Assembly (NCBI GenBank): GCA_030658975.1
Contig: JAUSBL010000114.1
Span: forward strand, 1-64,000
Length of the DNA: 64,000 nt
Direction of reading: 5' to 3'
Source: Candidatus Latescibacterota bacterium
GTDB lineage: Bacteria > Krumholzibacteriota > Krumholzibacteriia > LZORAL124-64-63
The notes beneath the pieces were generated by a model that was not told the DNA's origin, did not search any database, and saw only the letters and a list, made by a program, of their open reading frames with translations. The stretch's first letter is position 1. Each line of letters opens with the position of its first letter. Shown one piece after another: positions 17,386-26,157 of this stretch. The position numbers and the translations under genes are program-made.

Positions 17386-17534
17386 TCGCCCAAGTGATCC
17401 ATATCCACGATGACAGGGGTGTCTGGAGGTTCCCTGCGCCAGGAGGGCGCAGGGAACCGTAAGTCAAGCGTTCCGGGCACACGAGGTGCCCGGAACGCGT
17501 CCCCTGTCATCGTGGATATGGATCACTTGGGCGA
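17386..17534. repeat. Palindromic three-way-junction element, copy 2 (3' of the SDR gene)
   Basis: Perfect 34-bp inverted arms (17386-17419 and 17501-17534). The 97-nt core is 17412-17508. Hairpin 1 is a 13-bp stem GGTTCCCTGCGCC/GGCGCAGGGAACC with loop AGGAG; hairpin 2 is GCGTTCCGGGCAC/GTGCCCGGAACGC with loop ACGAG. The junction strand CGTAAGTCAAGCG is shared with copy 3. The right arm ends 11 bp before the SDR stop codon. Confidence 0.9.
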
Positions 17535-17545
17535 AGGTGCTCTCC

Positions 17546-18343
17546 CTACAGGAAGGGATCCATGACCCGGCCGGCATCCTCTATACCGCGCGGGTGATTG
17601 ATGGTGGCGGTCTTCTGGTCAGTCGGCCACAGCACCAGCTCGGAGATGTTCACGTGCGCCGGTCGTGTCACGCAGTAGAGGACCGCGTCGGCCACGTCCG
17701 CGGGCTGCAGGGGCGGGAAGTTGCGGTAGACCTTGGCGGCGCGCTCCTGGTCGCCGTGGAAGCGCACGAGGCTGAATTCGGATTCGACCATGCCGGGGTC
17801 CACGTTGCTGACGCGCACGCGCGTGCCCTTCAGATCGATGCGCATGCCGTGGCCGAGGGCCGAGACGGCGGCTTTCGTGGCGCAGTAGACGTTGCCGTTG
17901 GGGTAGACCTCGTGGCCGGCGATCGAGCCGATGTTCACCACGTGGCCGCGGTCGCGGGACGCCATGCCCGGCAGCACCGCGCGCGACACCCACAGCAGGC
18001 CCTTGACGTTGGTGTCGATCATCTCCTCCCAGTCCACGTGGTCGCCCTGGTGCAGCGGGTCGAGGCCGCGGCTCAGGCCGGCGTTGTTGACCAGCACGTC
18101 GATGTCGCGCCACGCCGCGGGCAGCGCCGCCACGGCGGCGTTCACGGCGTCGCGGTCGCGCACGTCCAACTCAACCGTCAGCGACGGCGCGCCGAGGTCG
18201 GCGGCGAGTTCCTCGAGCCGTTCGCGGCGGCGCGCGACCAGGATCAGGCGCGCCCCTTCGCGCGCAAAGGCGCGGGCGCAGGCTTCGCCGATGCCGGAGC
18301 TGGCGCCGGTGACCATCACGCAGGTGTCCTTGAGGTTCGTCAC
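17546..18343 (-). CDS. Short-chain dehydrogenase/reductase (YdfG-like)
   Basis: 265 residues from GTG 18343 with GAAAGGA upstream. Classical SDR features: cofactor motif TGASSGIG, NNAG, the catalytic Ser in NIGSIAGHEVYPNG, and YCATK (Y-x-x-x-K). LVARRRERL after the first strand suggests NADP preference. Closest overall to the YdfG/serine-3-dehydrogenase group, which acts on 3-hydroxy acids; the substrate is uncertain. The start overlaps the stop of the sigma-54 activator (GTGA), so the two form an operon in which the activator comes first. Confidence 0.88.
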   Translation of the reverse strand: MTNLKDTCVMVTGASSGIGEACARAFAREGARLILVARRRERLEELAADLGAPSLTVELDVRDRDAVNAAVAALPAAWRDIDVLVNNAGLSRGLDPLHQGDHVDWEEMIDTNVKGLLWVSRAVLPGMASRDRGHVVNIGSIAGHEVYPNGNVYCATKAAVSALGHGMRIDLKGTRVRVSNVDPGMVESEFSLVRFHGDQERAAKVYRNFPPLQPADVADAVLYCVTRPAHVNISELVLWPTDQKTATINHPRGIEDAGRVMDPFL

Positions 18344-19929
18344 GTCGTGGTCCTTTCATTCCCGGTCTCGCGGTAGGTCGCCCAGGCGACGCCCAGCTTG
18401 CGCAGGCGCGCCCGCAGCGTGTGGGGGTTGACGCCCAGCAGCTTGGCCGCGCCGTGGCGTCCCTCGATGCGTCCGTGTGTCGCGGCCAGGGCGATCGCCA
18501 CGTGCCGGCGCACGGCTTCGTCGAGGCTGACGATGTCGCCGGCCGGCGGGGCGGACGAGACGTCCGGCGCGGCCGCGCCCCCGGGGTGCGGCTGCAGGGA
18601 GGTCGCCGCGCCGAGCGCGGCGGCGATCTGCAGGCCCGCGCCGTCGCCCAGGATGGCGGCGCGGTCGACGACCGACGCCAGCTCGCGCACGTTGCCCGGC
18701 CACGCGTAGGCCGACAGCAGGGCCAGGTCCGCGGCGGTGGGCGACTGCAGGCGCAGTCCGAAGCGCATCGCGGCGCGGCGGGCGAAGTGCGCCGCCAGGG
18801 CGGGGATGTCCTGGCGCCGTTCGCGCAGCGGCGGCAGCACCACCGGGAAGCCCGCGATGCGGTACCAGAGGTCCTCGCGGAAGCGCCCGTTCTGCACCAG
18901 GGCGGGCAGGTCGCGGTGCGTCGAGGCGACGATGCGCACGTCCACCTTGACGTCGCGCTCGCCGCCGACCCGCTCGAACGTCCCTTCCTGCAGCACGCGC
19001 AGCAGGCGCACCTGGGCGGGCAGGGGCAGCTCGCCGACCTCGTCCAGCAGCAGGGTGCCCTGGTCCGCGCGCTCGAACCAGCCCCGCCGCGAGGCGGTGG
19101 CGCCGGTGAAGGCGCCCTTCTCGTGCCCGAAGAGTTCCGAGTCGATGAGTTCCGGCGGGATCGCCCCGCAGTTGACCCGCAGGAACGGGCCGTGCCGGCG
19201 CGGCGACTGCTCGTGGATGGCGCGGGCGATGACCTCCTTGCCCGTGCCGCTCTCGCCCAGGATGAGCACCGGCACTCCCGAGCGCGCCACCAGGGCCACG
19301 CGCGCCATGACGGGTTCCAGACCGCTCTCCACGCCCACGATCGTGTCGGTCAGATCGGCGCGCCCCAGACGCGACAGGGCGGAGCGCTTGTCGGCCTCCG
19401 CGGCCGCGCGCAGCGCCGACAGTTCGCGCAGACGGTGGTCGTTCTCCAGGGCCGTGGCGAAGGCCCGCTGCAGCTCGGTGAACAGCATCAGGTGTTCGGG
19501 CGCAAACATCTGCGGCGCGCGGGCCCGCAGCTGCAACACGCCCTGCGGGTCGGGGCCGTCGCCCAGGGGGGCGGCCAGCCACTCGCCACCGTCCGCCGCG
19601 GGACCCACCGGGCAGCCCTCGCCGTCGGGAGCCGCTCCGTCGCGCAGGTGCTGCGCCCCGGACCGCCGGGCCCACACGCGCAGGCGCCGGACCGTGGCGG
19701 CGGGCAGCGGGGACGCCGTGCGGCTCGGGGCGCCCTGCCCTTCGCCGCCGAGTTCGGCCGTCCAGGTGAGCAGCTGCGCCGCGGCCTCGTCGGGCACGGC
19801 GACCGCCAGGCGGTCGACGGGCAGCTCGTCGGCGAGGATGCCGCCGATCGTGGCCAGGGATTCCTCAAGGGCCGTGTGCCGGCAGATGGCGCGCCAGACC
19901 TCGAGCATGACCAAGCGTTGGTCTTGCAT
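18340..19929 (-). CDS. Sigma-54-dependent transcriptional activator with GAF domain
   Basis: 529 residues. The N-terminal ~170 residues form a GAF-like sensor domain (LEESLATIGGILADELPVDRLAVAVPD...HLMLFTELQRAFATALEN). The central AAA+ domain has Walker A GESGTGKE, the sigma-54 loop GAFTGA, Walker B TLLLDEVGEL, and the arginine-finger region. The C-terminal Fis-type HTH is GAAKLLGVNPHTLRARLRKLG. The layout matches NorR/FhlA-type regulators without a receiver domain. The ligand is unknown, and no clear -24/-12 promoter was seen in the adjacent spacers. Confidence 0.93.
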   Translation of the reverse strand: MQDQRLVMLEVWRAICRHTALEESLATIGGILADELPVDRLAVAVPDEAAAQLLTWTAELGGEGQGAPSRTASPLPAATVRRLRVWARRSGAQHLRDGAAPDGEGCPVGPAADGGEWLAAPLGDGPDPQGVLQLRARAPQMFAPEHLMLFTELQRAFATALENDHRLRELSALRAAAEADKRSALSRLGRADLTDTIVGVESGLEPVMARVALVARSGVPVLILGESGTGKEVIARAIHEQSPRRHGPFLRVNCGAIPPELIDSELFGHEKGAFTGATASRRGWFERADQGTLLLDEVGELPLPAQVRLLRVLQEGTFERVGGERDVKVDVRIVASTHRDLPALVQNGRFREDLWYRIAGFPVVLPPLRERRQDIPALAAHFARRAAMRFGLRLQSPTAADLALLSAYAWPGNVRELASVVDRAAILGDGAGLQIAAALGAATSLQPHPGGAAAPDVSSAPPAGDIVSLDEAVRRHVAIALAATHGRIEGRHGAAKLLGVNPHTLRARLRKLGVAWATYRETGNERTTT

Positions 19930-20027
19930 CGTGGGACCTCCTCAGATCCAGATCATATGTCGGGATCCCGTCATATATGAAGGAAAAGTTCCATGATATT
20001 TGACAGAAACCGGATCGCGGGCTGGTG

Positions 20028-20054
20028 ATTATAATATAACGTATATTATGACAA
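20028..20054 (-). promoter_or_regulatory. AT-rich promoter/operator region of the activator gene
   Basis: Read on the minus strand, TTGTCA and TATAAT are 15 bp apart within a near-palindromic ATAATATAACGTATATTAT segment. This is unusually AT-rich for the window and lies between the divergent activator and sulfate genes. Promoter plausible; the regulator is unknown. Confidence 0.4.
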
Positions 20055-20088
20055 CATGTTGCACTCTTAAGGTGGCTGCGCACGGATC

Positions 20089-20117
20089 TTGTAAGTCATC
20101 ATGATTCGAGCTAGAAT
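20089..20117 (+). promoter_or_regulatory. Sigma70-type promoter for the sulfate transport operon
   Basis: TTGTAA and TAGAAT with a 17-bp spacer, 30 bp upstream of the sbp ATG. The short leader carries the ribosome-binding site GGAGGG. Confidence 0.55.
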
Positions 20118-20147
20118 CTCGTCGGGGTCCGCACCGGAGGGCACGTC

Positions 20148-21227
20148 ATGAAAATCCGCATCCTGGGCATCACCGCCGTTCTCGTCCTGGCCGTCGTCGC
20201 GGTGCTGCTGTCGGGCGCGGCCCGCGGGGCGCCCAAGCCCGTCGAATTGCTGAACGTGTCCTACGATCCCACGCGCGAGCTCTACCGCGACGTCAACGCG
20301 GCTTTCGCCGCGCACTGGCTGGCGAAGACGGGGCAGGCCGTGACCATCAATCAGTCCCACGGCGGGGCCGGCAAGCAGGCCCGCGCCGTGATCGACGGTC
20401 TGCAGGCCGACGTCGTCACCCTCGCCCTGGCCTACGACATCGACGCCATCGCGAAGCACACGAGCTACCTGCCGGCGGACTGGCAGCAGCGTCTGCCGCA
20501 CAACTCGTCGCCCTACTCCTCGACGATCGTCTTCCTGGTGCGCAAGGGCAACCCGAAGCAGATCCGCGACTGGGACGACCTGCTGAAGCCGGGCGTCGCG
20601 ATCGTGACCCCCAACCCGAAGACCTCGGGCGGCGCGCGCTGGAACTACCTGGCGGCCTGGGCCCACGTCCTGCGCCGCGAACTCGGCGACCTGGCCAAGC
20701 TGCACGACCCGGCGGCCGCGGCCGAGGTCCAGGCCGCGCAGGCCGCGGCGCAGAGCTTCGTGGCCGAGTTGTTCAAGCGCGTGCCGGTGCTCGACTCGGG
20801 CGCCCGCGGATCGACCAACACCTTCGCCCGCAACGGCATCGGCGACGTGCTGCTGGCCTGGGAGAACGAGGCCTTCCTGGCCGTTAACGAGCTGGGCGCC
20901 GGCGACTTCGAGATCGTCGTGCCCTCGGTCAGCATCCTGGCTGAACCGCCGGTCACGGTCGTGGACCACTGGGCCCGACAGCACGGGACGCTCGAGATCG
21001 CGCAGGCGTACCTGGAATTCCTCTACTCGCCGCAGGGGCAGCGCCTGGCGGCGCGCCACTACTACCGGCCCGTCTCCCCCGAACACGCCGACGCGGCGGA
21101 CATGGCCCGCTTCCCCGCCCTGACCCTGATCACCGTCGACGACGTCTTCGGCGGCTGGCAACAGGCGCAGCGGGCCCACTTCGACGACGGCGGGATCTTC
21201 GACCGGATCACGGCGGGCGGCCAGTGA
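20148..21227 (+). CDS. sbp: Sulfate ABC transporter substrate-binding protein
   Basis: 359 residues with signal peptide ([28 protein letters not shown]). The mature start [22 protein letters not shown] is the hallmark of the Sbp/CysP family. [33 protein letters not shown] and [16 protein letters not shown] are further family blocks that line the sulfate site. It captures sulfate or thiosulfate in the periplasm and delivers it to CysTWA. First gene of the sbp-cysT-cysW-cysA operon. Confidence 0.94.
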   Translation: MKIRILGITAVLVLAVVAVLLSGAARGAPKPVELLNVSYDPTRELYRDVNAAFAAHWLAKTGQAVTINQSHGGAGKQARAVIDGLQADVVTLALAYDIDAIAKHTSYLPADWQQRLPHNSSPYSSTIVFLVRKGNPKQIRDWDDLLKPGVAIVTPNPKTSGGARWNYLAAWAHVLRRELGDLAKLHDPAAAAEVQAAQAAAQSFVAELFKRVPVLDSGARGSTNTFARNGIGDVLLAWENEAFLAVNELGAGDFEIVVPSVSILAEPPVTVVDHWARQHGTLEIAQAYLEFLYSPQGQRLAARHYYRPVSPEHADAADMARFPALTLITVDDVFGGWQQAQRAHFDDGGIFDRITAGGQ

Positions 21228-21264
21228 CCCGGCGCCGGCAGGCGGCCCCGCGGACGGTCACGGC

Positions 21265-22107
21265 GTGAAGCGCGGCCGAACCAGGCGCCGCGTCGGCGTG
21301 CTGCCCGGGTTCGGCCCGACGCTCGGGATCACCGTGTTCATGGTCAGCGTGGTCGTGGTGATCCCGTTGATGGGCCTGTTCGTGCGTTCGGCCGGGCTGG
21401 GTTTCGGCGGGGTCTGGGAGACGGTCACGACGCCGCGGGTGCTGGCCGCCTTCCGGCTCAGCTTCGGGGCGTCGCTGATCGCCGCGACGATCAACGCGGT
21501 CATCGGTTTTCTCGTCGCCTGGACCCTGGTGCGCTACGAGTTTCCCGGCAAGCGCGTCGTCGATGCGCTGGTCGATCTGCCCTTCGCCCTGCCGACGGCC
21601 GTCTCGGGCATCGCCCTGACGGCCCTGTTCGCACCGCAGGGCTGGGTCGGGCGCCTGCTCGCGCCGCTGGGGCTGCCGGTGGCGTTCACGCCCCTGGGCG
21701 TGACCGTGGCGCTGGTGTTCATCGGCCTGCCCTTCGTCGTGCGCACGCTGCAGCCGGCGCTGATGGACCTCGACGCCGAGGTCGAGGAGGCCGCGGCCGT
21801 CCTGGGCGCGGGAAGGCTGCAGATCCTGAGCAAGGTCATCGTGCCGACGGTCCTGCCGGCCCTGCTGACCGGCACCACGCTGGCCTTCGCCCGCGCGGTC
21901 GGGGAGTACGGTTCGGTCGTGTTCATCTCGGGCAACATGCCCAACAAGACCGAGATCGTGCCGCTGCTGATCGTCGCCAAGCTCGAGCAGTACGACTTCG
22001 CCGGCGCGACCGCGATCGGGGCCGTGATGCTGGTGCTGTCGTTCGCGATCCTGCTGGCGGTCAACCTGCTGCAGGGCTGGACGGGCCGCTACCGCGAGGG
22101 GAACTGA
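21265..22107 (+). CDS. cysT: Sulfate ABC transporter permease CysT
   Basis: 280 residues from GTG 21265; the ribosome-binding site is weak. Six predicted helices of a binding-protein-dependent permease. The EAA loop LDAEVEEAAAVLGAGRLQILSKVIVPTVLPALLTG contacts the ATPase. FARAVGEYGSVVFISGNMP is the CysT-type segment. It forms the channel with CysW. The gene follows sbp by 37 bp and ends 1 bp before cysW. Confidence 0.93.
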   Translation: MKRGRTRRRVGVLPGFGPTLGITVFMVSVVVVIPLMGLFVRSAGLGFGGVWETVTTPRVLAAFRLSFGASLIAATINAVIGFLVAWTLVRYEFPGKRVVDALVDLPFALPTAVSGIALTALFAPQGWVGRLLAPLGLPVAFTPLGVTVALVFIGLPFVVRTLQPALMDLDAEVEEAAAVLGAGRLQILSKVIVPTVLPALLTGTTLAFARAVGEYGSVVFISGNMPNKTEIVPLLIVAKLEQYDFAGATAIGAVMLVLSFAILLAVNLLQGWTGRYREGN

Positions 22108-22108
22108 G

Positions 22109-23023
22109 ATGGCCGGCGCCGGCGGCAGGCATCGTGCGGCATCGCGGCCCCGGCAGGGCGTGGGCGAGTCCGCGCCGGTGCGCCGCCTGCTGATCGCCGC
22201 GACGCTGCTCGTGCTGGGATGCGTGCTGGTGCTGCCGCTGGTCACGGTCTTCGCCGAGGCGTTGCGCGGGGGGCTGGGCGCCTACCTCGCCAGCTTCCGC
22301 GATCCCGAGGCGCTGGCGGCGATCCGGCTGACCCTGCTGGTCGCCGCGATCGCGGTGCCGGTGAACGTCTTCTTCGGTTTGTCCGCCTCCTGGGCCATCG
22401 CGAAGTTCTCGTTCCCGGGCAAGCGGCTGCTCATCACCCTGATCGATCTGCCCTACGCCGTATCCCCGGTCGTCAGCGGCCTGGTCTACATCATGATCTA
22501 TGGCGCCAACGGCGTGTTCGGACCCTGGCTGGCGGCCCACGACCTGCAGGTGATCTTCGCGGTGCCCGGCATCGTGCTGGCGACGATCTTCGTGACCTTC
22601 CCCTTCGTCGCCCGCGAACTGATCCCGCTGATGGAGGAGCAGGGCACCGAAGAGGAGCAGGCGGCCATGACCCTCGGCGCGAGCGGCTGGCAGACCTTCC
22701 GGCGCGTCACCCTGCCGAACGTGCGTTGGGCGCTGCTCTACGGCGTGATCCTCTGCAACGCGCGCGCCATGGGCGAGTTCGGCGCCGTGTCGGTGGTCAG
22801 CGGCCACATCCGCGGCAAGACCGCGACGATGCCGCTGCAGGTCGAGATCCTCTACAACGAGTACAACTACGTCGCCGCGTTCGCCGTGGCCTCGCTGCTG
22901 GCGATGCTGGCGCTCGTGACCCTGGTCGCGAAAGCCGTGGTGGAACGGCGGGCGGGCGCCGCGGCGGCCCAAATCACGACGACTGAAATCGAGACGGCAC
23001 TCCAGCCCCATGAGGCGTCATGA
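22109..23023 (+). CDS. cysW: Sulfate ABC transporter permease CysW
   Basis: 304 residues. The EAA loop is [58 protein letters not shown], diagnostic of CysW, which retains the [11 protein letters not shown] segment. It starts one base after the cysT stop and overlaps the cysA start (ATGA), so the operon is translationally coupled. The N-terminus before the first helix is longer than usual ([15 protein letters not shown]), so the start could be further in. Confidence 0.93.
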   Translation: MAGAGGRHRAASRPRQGVGESAPVRRLLIAATLLVLGCVLVLPLVTVFAEALRGGLGAYLASFRDPEALAAIRLTLLVAAIAVPVNVFFGLSASWAIAKFSFPGKRLLITLIDLPYAVSPVVSGLVYIMIYGANGVFGPWLAAHDLQVIFAVPGIVLATIFVTFPFVARELIPLMEEQGTEEEQAAMTLGASGWQTFRRVTLPNVRWALLYGVILCNARAMGEFGAVSVVSGHIRGKTATMPLQVEILYNEYNYVAAFAVASLLAMLALVTLVAKAVVERRAGAAAAQITTTEIETALQPHEAS

Positions 23024-24105
23024 GCATCGAGGCCCGGAACATCACCAAGACCTTCGGCGCCTTCCGCGCCCTGAACGACGTCAGCCTGACGGTGCCCACG
23101 GGCCGGCTGATGGCCCTGCTCGGCCCCTCGGGTTCGGGCAAGACCACGCTGCTGCGGATCATCGCCGGCCTGGAGCAGGCGGACCACGGCAGCGGCCAGG
23201 TCCTGTTCGACGACGCCGACGTGGCGGTGCGGCCGGTGCGCCGCCGCGGCGTGGGCTTCGTGTTCCAGCACTACGCCCTGTTCCGGCACATGACCGTGTT
23301 CGACAACGTGGCCTTCGGCCTGCAGGTCCGCCCGCGCCGGGAGCGTCCGGACAAGCAGGAGATCCGCGCGCGGGTCGGCGATCTGCTGCGCATGGTCCAG
23401 CTCGACACCCTGGCCGACCGCTACCCGGGCCAGCTCTCCGGCGGCCAGCGCCAGCGCGTGGCCCTGGCGCGCGCGCTGGCGGTCGAACCGCAGGTCCTGC
23501 TGCTGGACGAGCCCTTCGGCGCGCTGGACGCGAAGGTGCGCAAGGAGCTGCGCGTCTGGCTGCGCCGTCTCCACGACGAGCTGCACGTCACCAGCGTCTT
23601 CGTCACGCACGACCAGGACGAGGCGCTCGAGGTCGCCGACCGGGTCGTGGTCATGAACGAGGGACGCATCGAGCAGGAGGGCACGCCCGACGAGGTCTTC
23701 CACCACCCCGCCACGGAGTTCGTCATGAGGTTCCTGGGCGAGGTGAACCAGTTCCACGGCCGCGTCGACGCGGGCCGCGTCGCGTTCGCGGACGTCGAAC
23801 TGGATGCCGGCGACCACGGCCGCCTGGCCGGCCCGGCGCGGGTGTTCGTGCGGCCGCACGAGTGGGACGTGTCGTTGGCGCCGCCGTCGCAGGCGGCCAT
23901 CAGGGCGGTCGTGAAGCGGGTGCAGAGCGCGGGCCCGGTCGCCCGCCTGGAACTGCTGACGGCCGACGGGGCGCTCCTCAACGCGGAGCTGCCCCAGGAA
24001 CTGCTGGCCCAGCTGGGGCTGGGTGCGGACACGGAGGTCTACGTCACGCCACGGCGCCTGCGCGTCTTCGCCGAAGACCGCAAGCCGCCGGCGGCCGGCG
24101 CCTGA
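23020..24105 (+). CDS. cysA: Sulfate/thiosulfate import ATP-binding protein CysA
   Basis: 361 residues. Walker [11 protein letters not shown]-loop [22 protein letters not shown], signature [15 protein letters not shown], Walker [12 protein letters not shown] and switch His THDQDEA are all intact. The C-terminal TOBE-like regulatory domain ([13 protein letters not shown]...[11 protein letters not shown]...VTPRRLRVF) is typical of CysA. It powers sulfate uptake with CysT and CysW. Last gene of the operon, 6 bp from the convergent minus-strand gene. Confidence 0.95.
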   Translation: MSIEARNITKTFGAFRALNDVSLTVPTGRLMALLGPSGSGKTTLLRIIAGLEQADHGSGQVLFDDADVAVRPVRRRGVGFVFQHYALFRHMTVFDNVAFGLQVRPRRERPDKQEIRARVGDLLRMVQLDTLADRYPGQLSGGQRQRVALARALAVEPQVLLLDEPFGALDAKVRKELRVWLRRLHDELHVTSVFVTHDQDEALEVADRVVVMNEGRIEQEGTPDEVFHHPATEFVMRFLGEVNQFHGRVDAGRVAFADVELDAGDHGRLAGPARVFVRPHEWDVSLAPPSQAAIRAVVKRVQSAGPVARLELLTADGALLNAELPQELLAQLGLGADTEVYVTPRRLRVFAEDRKPPAAGA

Positions 24106-24111
24106 AGCGCC

Positions 24112-24735
24112 TCAGCGATAAGCGGCCTTGACGGCGCCCCACGTGGCGGCCTCGTTCGCGACCACCTCGCCCTCCAGCGTCAGCATGATCGCGAGGTCGC
24201 CGTACGCCGGCGTGAGCGCGTTCCAGGGTCCGAATTCCCCCGTCTCCGAGATGTACCGCACGCCCCCGGCGTACGGGTCGCCGTTCTGGAAGTAGGCCAC
24301 CCGGCCCTGCTTGGCGGATGCCGTGTAGCAGGCGATCAGGTAGTCGCCGGCCGGCAGGTTCAGCGTCGGGGTCGTGAAGTCGAAGGTGATCCACGACGTC
24401 CCCGTCGAGAAGTTCAGCACCTGCGACCGGGTCGCCAGCACGGCGCCGCCGAGGGTGCGCACCTGGGCGTAGACGGTGTCGCCGGCGCCCAGCGGCGGCA
24501 CGCCGCCGGCGGCCAGGCCGTCCAGGACCACCTGGAAGGACACGGTGTACAGAGCCCCGTCGCACTCGTTGTGGAAGCTCTGCCCCTCGCCGGCGATGAA
24601 TCCGCCGGCGCTCATGCCGAGCCAAGCCTTGCCGCCGTTGGCGTTCACGTCGAGGGTCGCCGGACAACCGACGGCGTTGACGGCCGTGGTCGCCACCAGG
24701 GCGATCAGCAATGCTCCCGTGATCCGTGCGTGCAT
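24112..24735 (-). CDS. Secreted hypothetical protein with C-terminal WGAVKAAYR motif
   Basis: 207 residues. A signal peptide (ITGALLIALVATTAVNA) is followed by a beta-rich domain of unknown family (TLDVNANGGKAWLGMSAGGF...LPAGDYLIACYTAS). The protein ends ATWGAVKAAYR, nearly the same C-terminal motif as the unrelated secreted protein at 25513-26067, which suggests a shared export or anchoring tag. It converges with cysA. No function can be assigned. Confidence 0.75.
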   Translation of the reverse strand: MHARITGALLIALVATTAVNAVGCPATLDVNANGGKAWLGMSAGGFIAGEGQSFHNECDGALYTVSFQVVLDGLAAGGVPPLGAGDTVYAQVRTLGGAVLATRSQVLNFSTGTSWITFDFTTPTLNLPAGDYLIACYTASAKQGRVAYFQNGDPYAGGVRYISETGEFGPWNALTPAYGDLAIMLTLEGEVVANEAATWGAVKAAYR

Positions 24736-24875
24736 GATGGCACCTCCCGCTCTGGGAAGGACCCGGCCTGTTGCACCGCAGCGGGGAACCGTCGGTTCGT
24801 CCCGGGAAACCCCGGGAAGCCGGCGCCCCGTTCGCGGGACCGGTCGATGGGGATCCTCGCAAGGATCGGGCCCTG

Positions 24876-24905
24876 TTGACGCCGGAGCCGCGCAATCCCT
24901 ACCTT
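24876..24905 (+). promoter_or_regulatory. Promoter-like sequence before the small lipoprotein gene
   Basis: TTGACG and TACCTT are 18 bp apart. The region from here to the start codon resembles the leader of the gene at 25513 (shared GTTGAC-CCG and GATCGCCCATC...TCGGAGC blocks). Confidence 0.4.
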
Positions 24906-24938
24906 GCAGACTGATCGCCCATCACGCTCGGAGCCACG

Positions 24939-25427
24939 ATGACATGTTTGTCGCGGTCCGCCCTACGCCGGTGGTCATGGGTCGTCTGCCTGCCCGTCGC
25001 CATCGCCTTCGGCGCCTGCTCTCCGACCGTCTGGCCGTCGCTGGACAGTGAAAACGACAACCGCTTCAGCGGTCCCTGGAACGGCGTCTACGAAGGCACC
25101 GGGGTCTTCAACAACCCCGGGCTCCAGATCACGAACCGGCATGTCAACGTCACGGTGCAGGTCACCGATCTCGGCAGCAACTCCATCCGCGTCCAGCTCT
25201 TCTTCAGACCGCCGACCAACGAATACTCGCCGGTCCTGCGTCTGGAAGGTTCCCTGAGCACCGTCGATTATGCCGATCTGCTCAACTACCATGATATGTT
25301 CTATCACCACGCGAGCCTTACGCGCACCGCCGCCGGGGCGATCTCGGGCCTCATGGAAGTGCAGGGGATCGACGAGCAGGCGTTCTGGTCCTGCACCGTG
25401 CGCGTGAATCCCGTCGCGGCTCGGTGA
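24939..25427 (+). CDS. Small lipoprotein of unknown function
   Basis: 162 residues. The signal sequence ends in a lipobox-like IAFGACS, so lipid anchoring at Cys27 is predicted. The mature domain is beta-rich (GPWNGVYEGTGVFNNPGLQITNRHVNVTVQVTDLGSNSIRVQLFF), resembling small lipid-binding or lipocalin-like outer-membrane lipoproteins only in general composition. The family is not recognised. It precedes a secreted protein with a similar leader sequence. Confidence 0.7.
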   Translation: MTCLSRSALRRWSWVVCLPVAIAFGACSPTVWPSLDSENDNRFSGPWNGVYEGTGVFNNPGLQITNRHVNVTVQVTDLGSNSIRVQLFFRPPTNEYSPVLRLEGSLSTVDYADLLNYHDMFYHHASLTRTAAGAISGLMEVQGIDEQAFWSCTVRVNPVAAR

Positions 25428-25449
25428 AGCCCGGCAGGGGTGGGCTCTG

Positions 25450-25479
25450 TTGACACCGTGGCGGGAGAGTCCGTAGACT
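25450..25479 (+). promoter_or_regulatory. Sigma70-type promoter before the 25.5-kb secreted protein
   Basis: A perfect TTGACA and TAGACT with an 18-bp spacer, 33 bp before the ATG. It shares leader blocks with the upstream lipoprotein gene. Confidence 0.5.
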
Positions 25480-25512
25480 CAATATGGATCGCCCATCGCC
25501 ATCGGAGCAGCC

Positions 25513-26067
25513 ATGATCGGATTGCTGAGAACCGTCGGGATCCTCGGTGCCGTGAGCGTGTTCGGCCTCGTCGCCCCGACGGCGCGGGCGGATACTTACG
25601 TGTACGAGGTGCACGACCTGCCGTTGAACTACGGACACATGTTCGACTTCGGGGCGGAATTCACAGGCATCACCGAAGTCTCGATCCGCGCGGTCGGGAT
25701 CGGAGGGCGCGTGTACTATTCCTGCCTCGACCCGACGCACGACGGCTGGTACGACCTGCATCTGACCGTACGCGTGGGCAACTCCTACATCCACTTTCCT
25801 GTCTGGTACCAGGTCGCTTACGACGTGACCGCCGTGGCGGACGTCGAGGGATCGGGCGAGGGGCTCTGTGATGGGGATGACATGTGTTTTATGAACGCGT
25901 CGTACAGGCCGAGCGGCTTGTCGGATATCTTTTGCGGGCCGTCGGAAGAGGAGGGCCTGACCATCTCGCGGGTGGAGCTCACGATCACGGCGAATTCCGT
26001 CACGCCGACCGAAAGTTCGACCTGGGGCAGGGTGAAAGCGATGTACCGTAGTGCTACGGGGGAGTGA
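25513..26067 (+). CDS. Secreted hypothetical protein with C-terminal WGRVKAMYR motif
   Basis: 184 residues with a signal peptide (GILGAVSVFGLVAPTARA). The mature part is beta-rich with cysteines that could pair (YYSCLDP, GLCDGDDMCFM, IFCGPSEE). It ends SSTWGRVKAMYRSATGE, sharing the TWGxVKAxYR tail with the protein at 24112-24735. No domain family is recognised. A short perfect palindrome (CCGTAG TG CTACGG) spans the last codons. Confidence 0.72.
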   Translation: MIGLLRTVGILGAVSVFGLVAPTARADTYVYEVHDLPLNYGHMFDFGAEFTGITEVSIRAVGIGGRVYYSCLDPTHDGWYDLHLTVRVGNSYIHFPVWYQVAYDVTAVADVEGSGEGLCDGDDMCFMNASYRPSGLSDIFCGPSEEEGLTISRVELTITANSVTPTESSTWGRVKAMYRSATGE

Positions 26068-26088
26068 TCCGATCCCGACCGGCGGCGG

Positions 26089-26121
26089 GCCGCGGTTGAG
26101 TCGCGGCGTGATCTGCTTTTT
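26089..26121 (+). terminator. Hairpin with T-run after the 25.5-kb gene
   Basis: GCCGCG and CGCGGC form a perfect 6-bp stem with a 7-nt loop, and five T residues follow 9 bp later. It lies 22 bp past the stop, just before the AT-rich island. Confidence 0.4.
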
Positions 26122-26157
26122 CGCGGTAATCGCTATCGCCAGACACTTTCGGATTCA

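Noticed and set aside
17093-17545. Insertion sequence or transposon remnant with transposase
   Set aside because: No transposase-like reading frame or target-site duplication is visible in or beside the element copies.
17571-18359. Overlapping ORFs 17619-18113 and 18171-18359 as separate genes
   Set aside because: They are out-of-frame shadows of the SDR gene with arginine/proline-rich translations.
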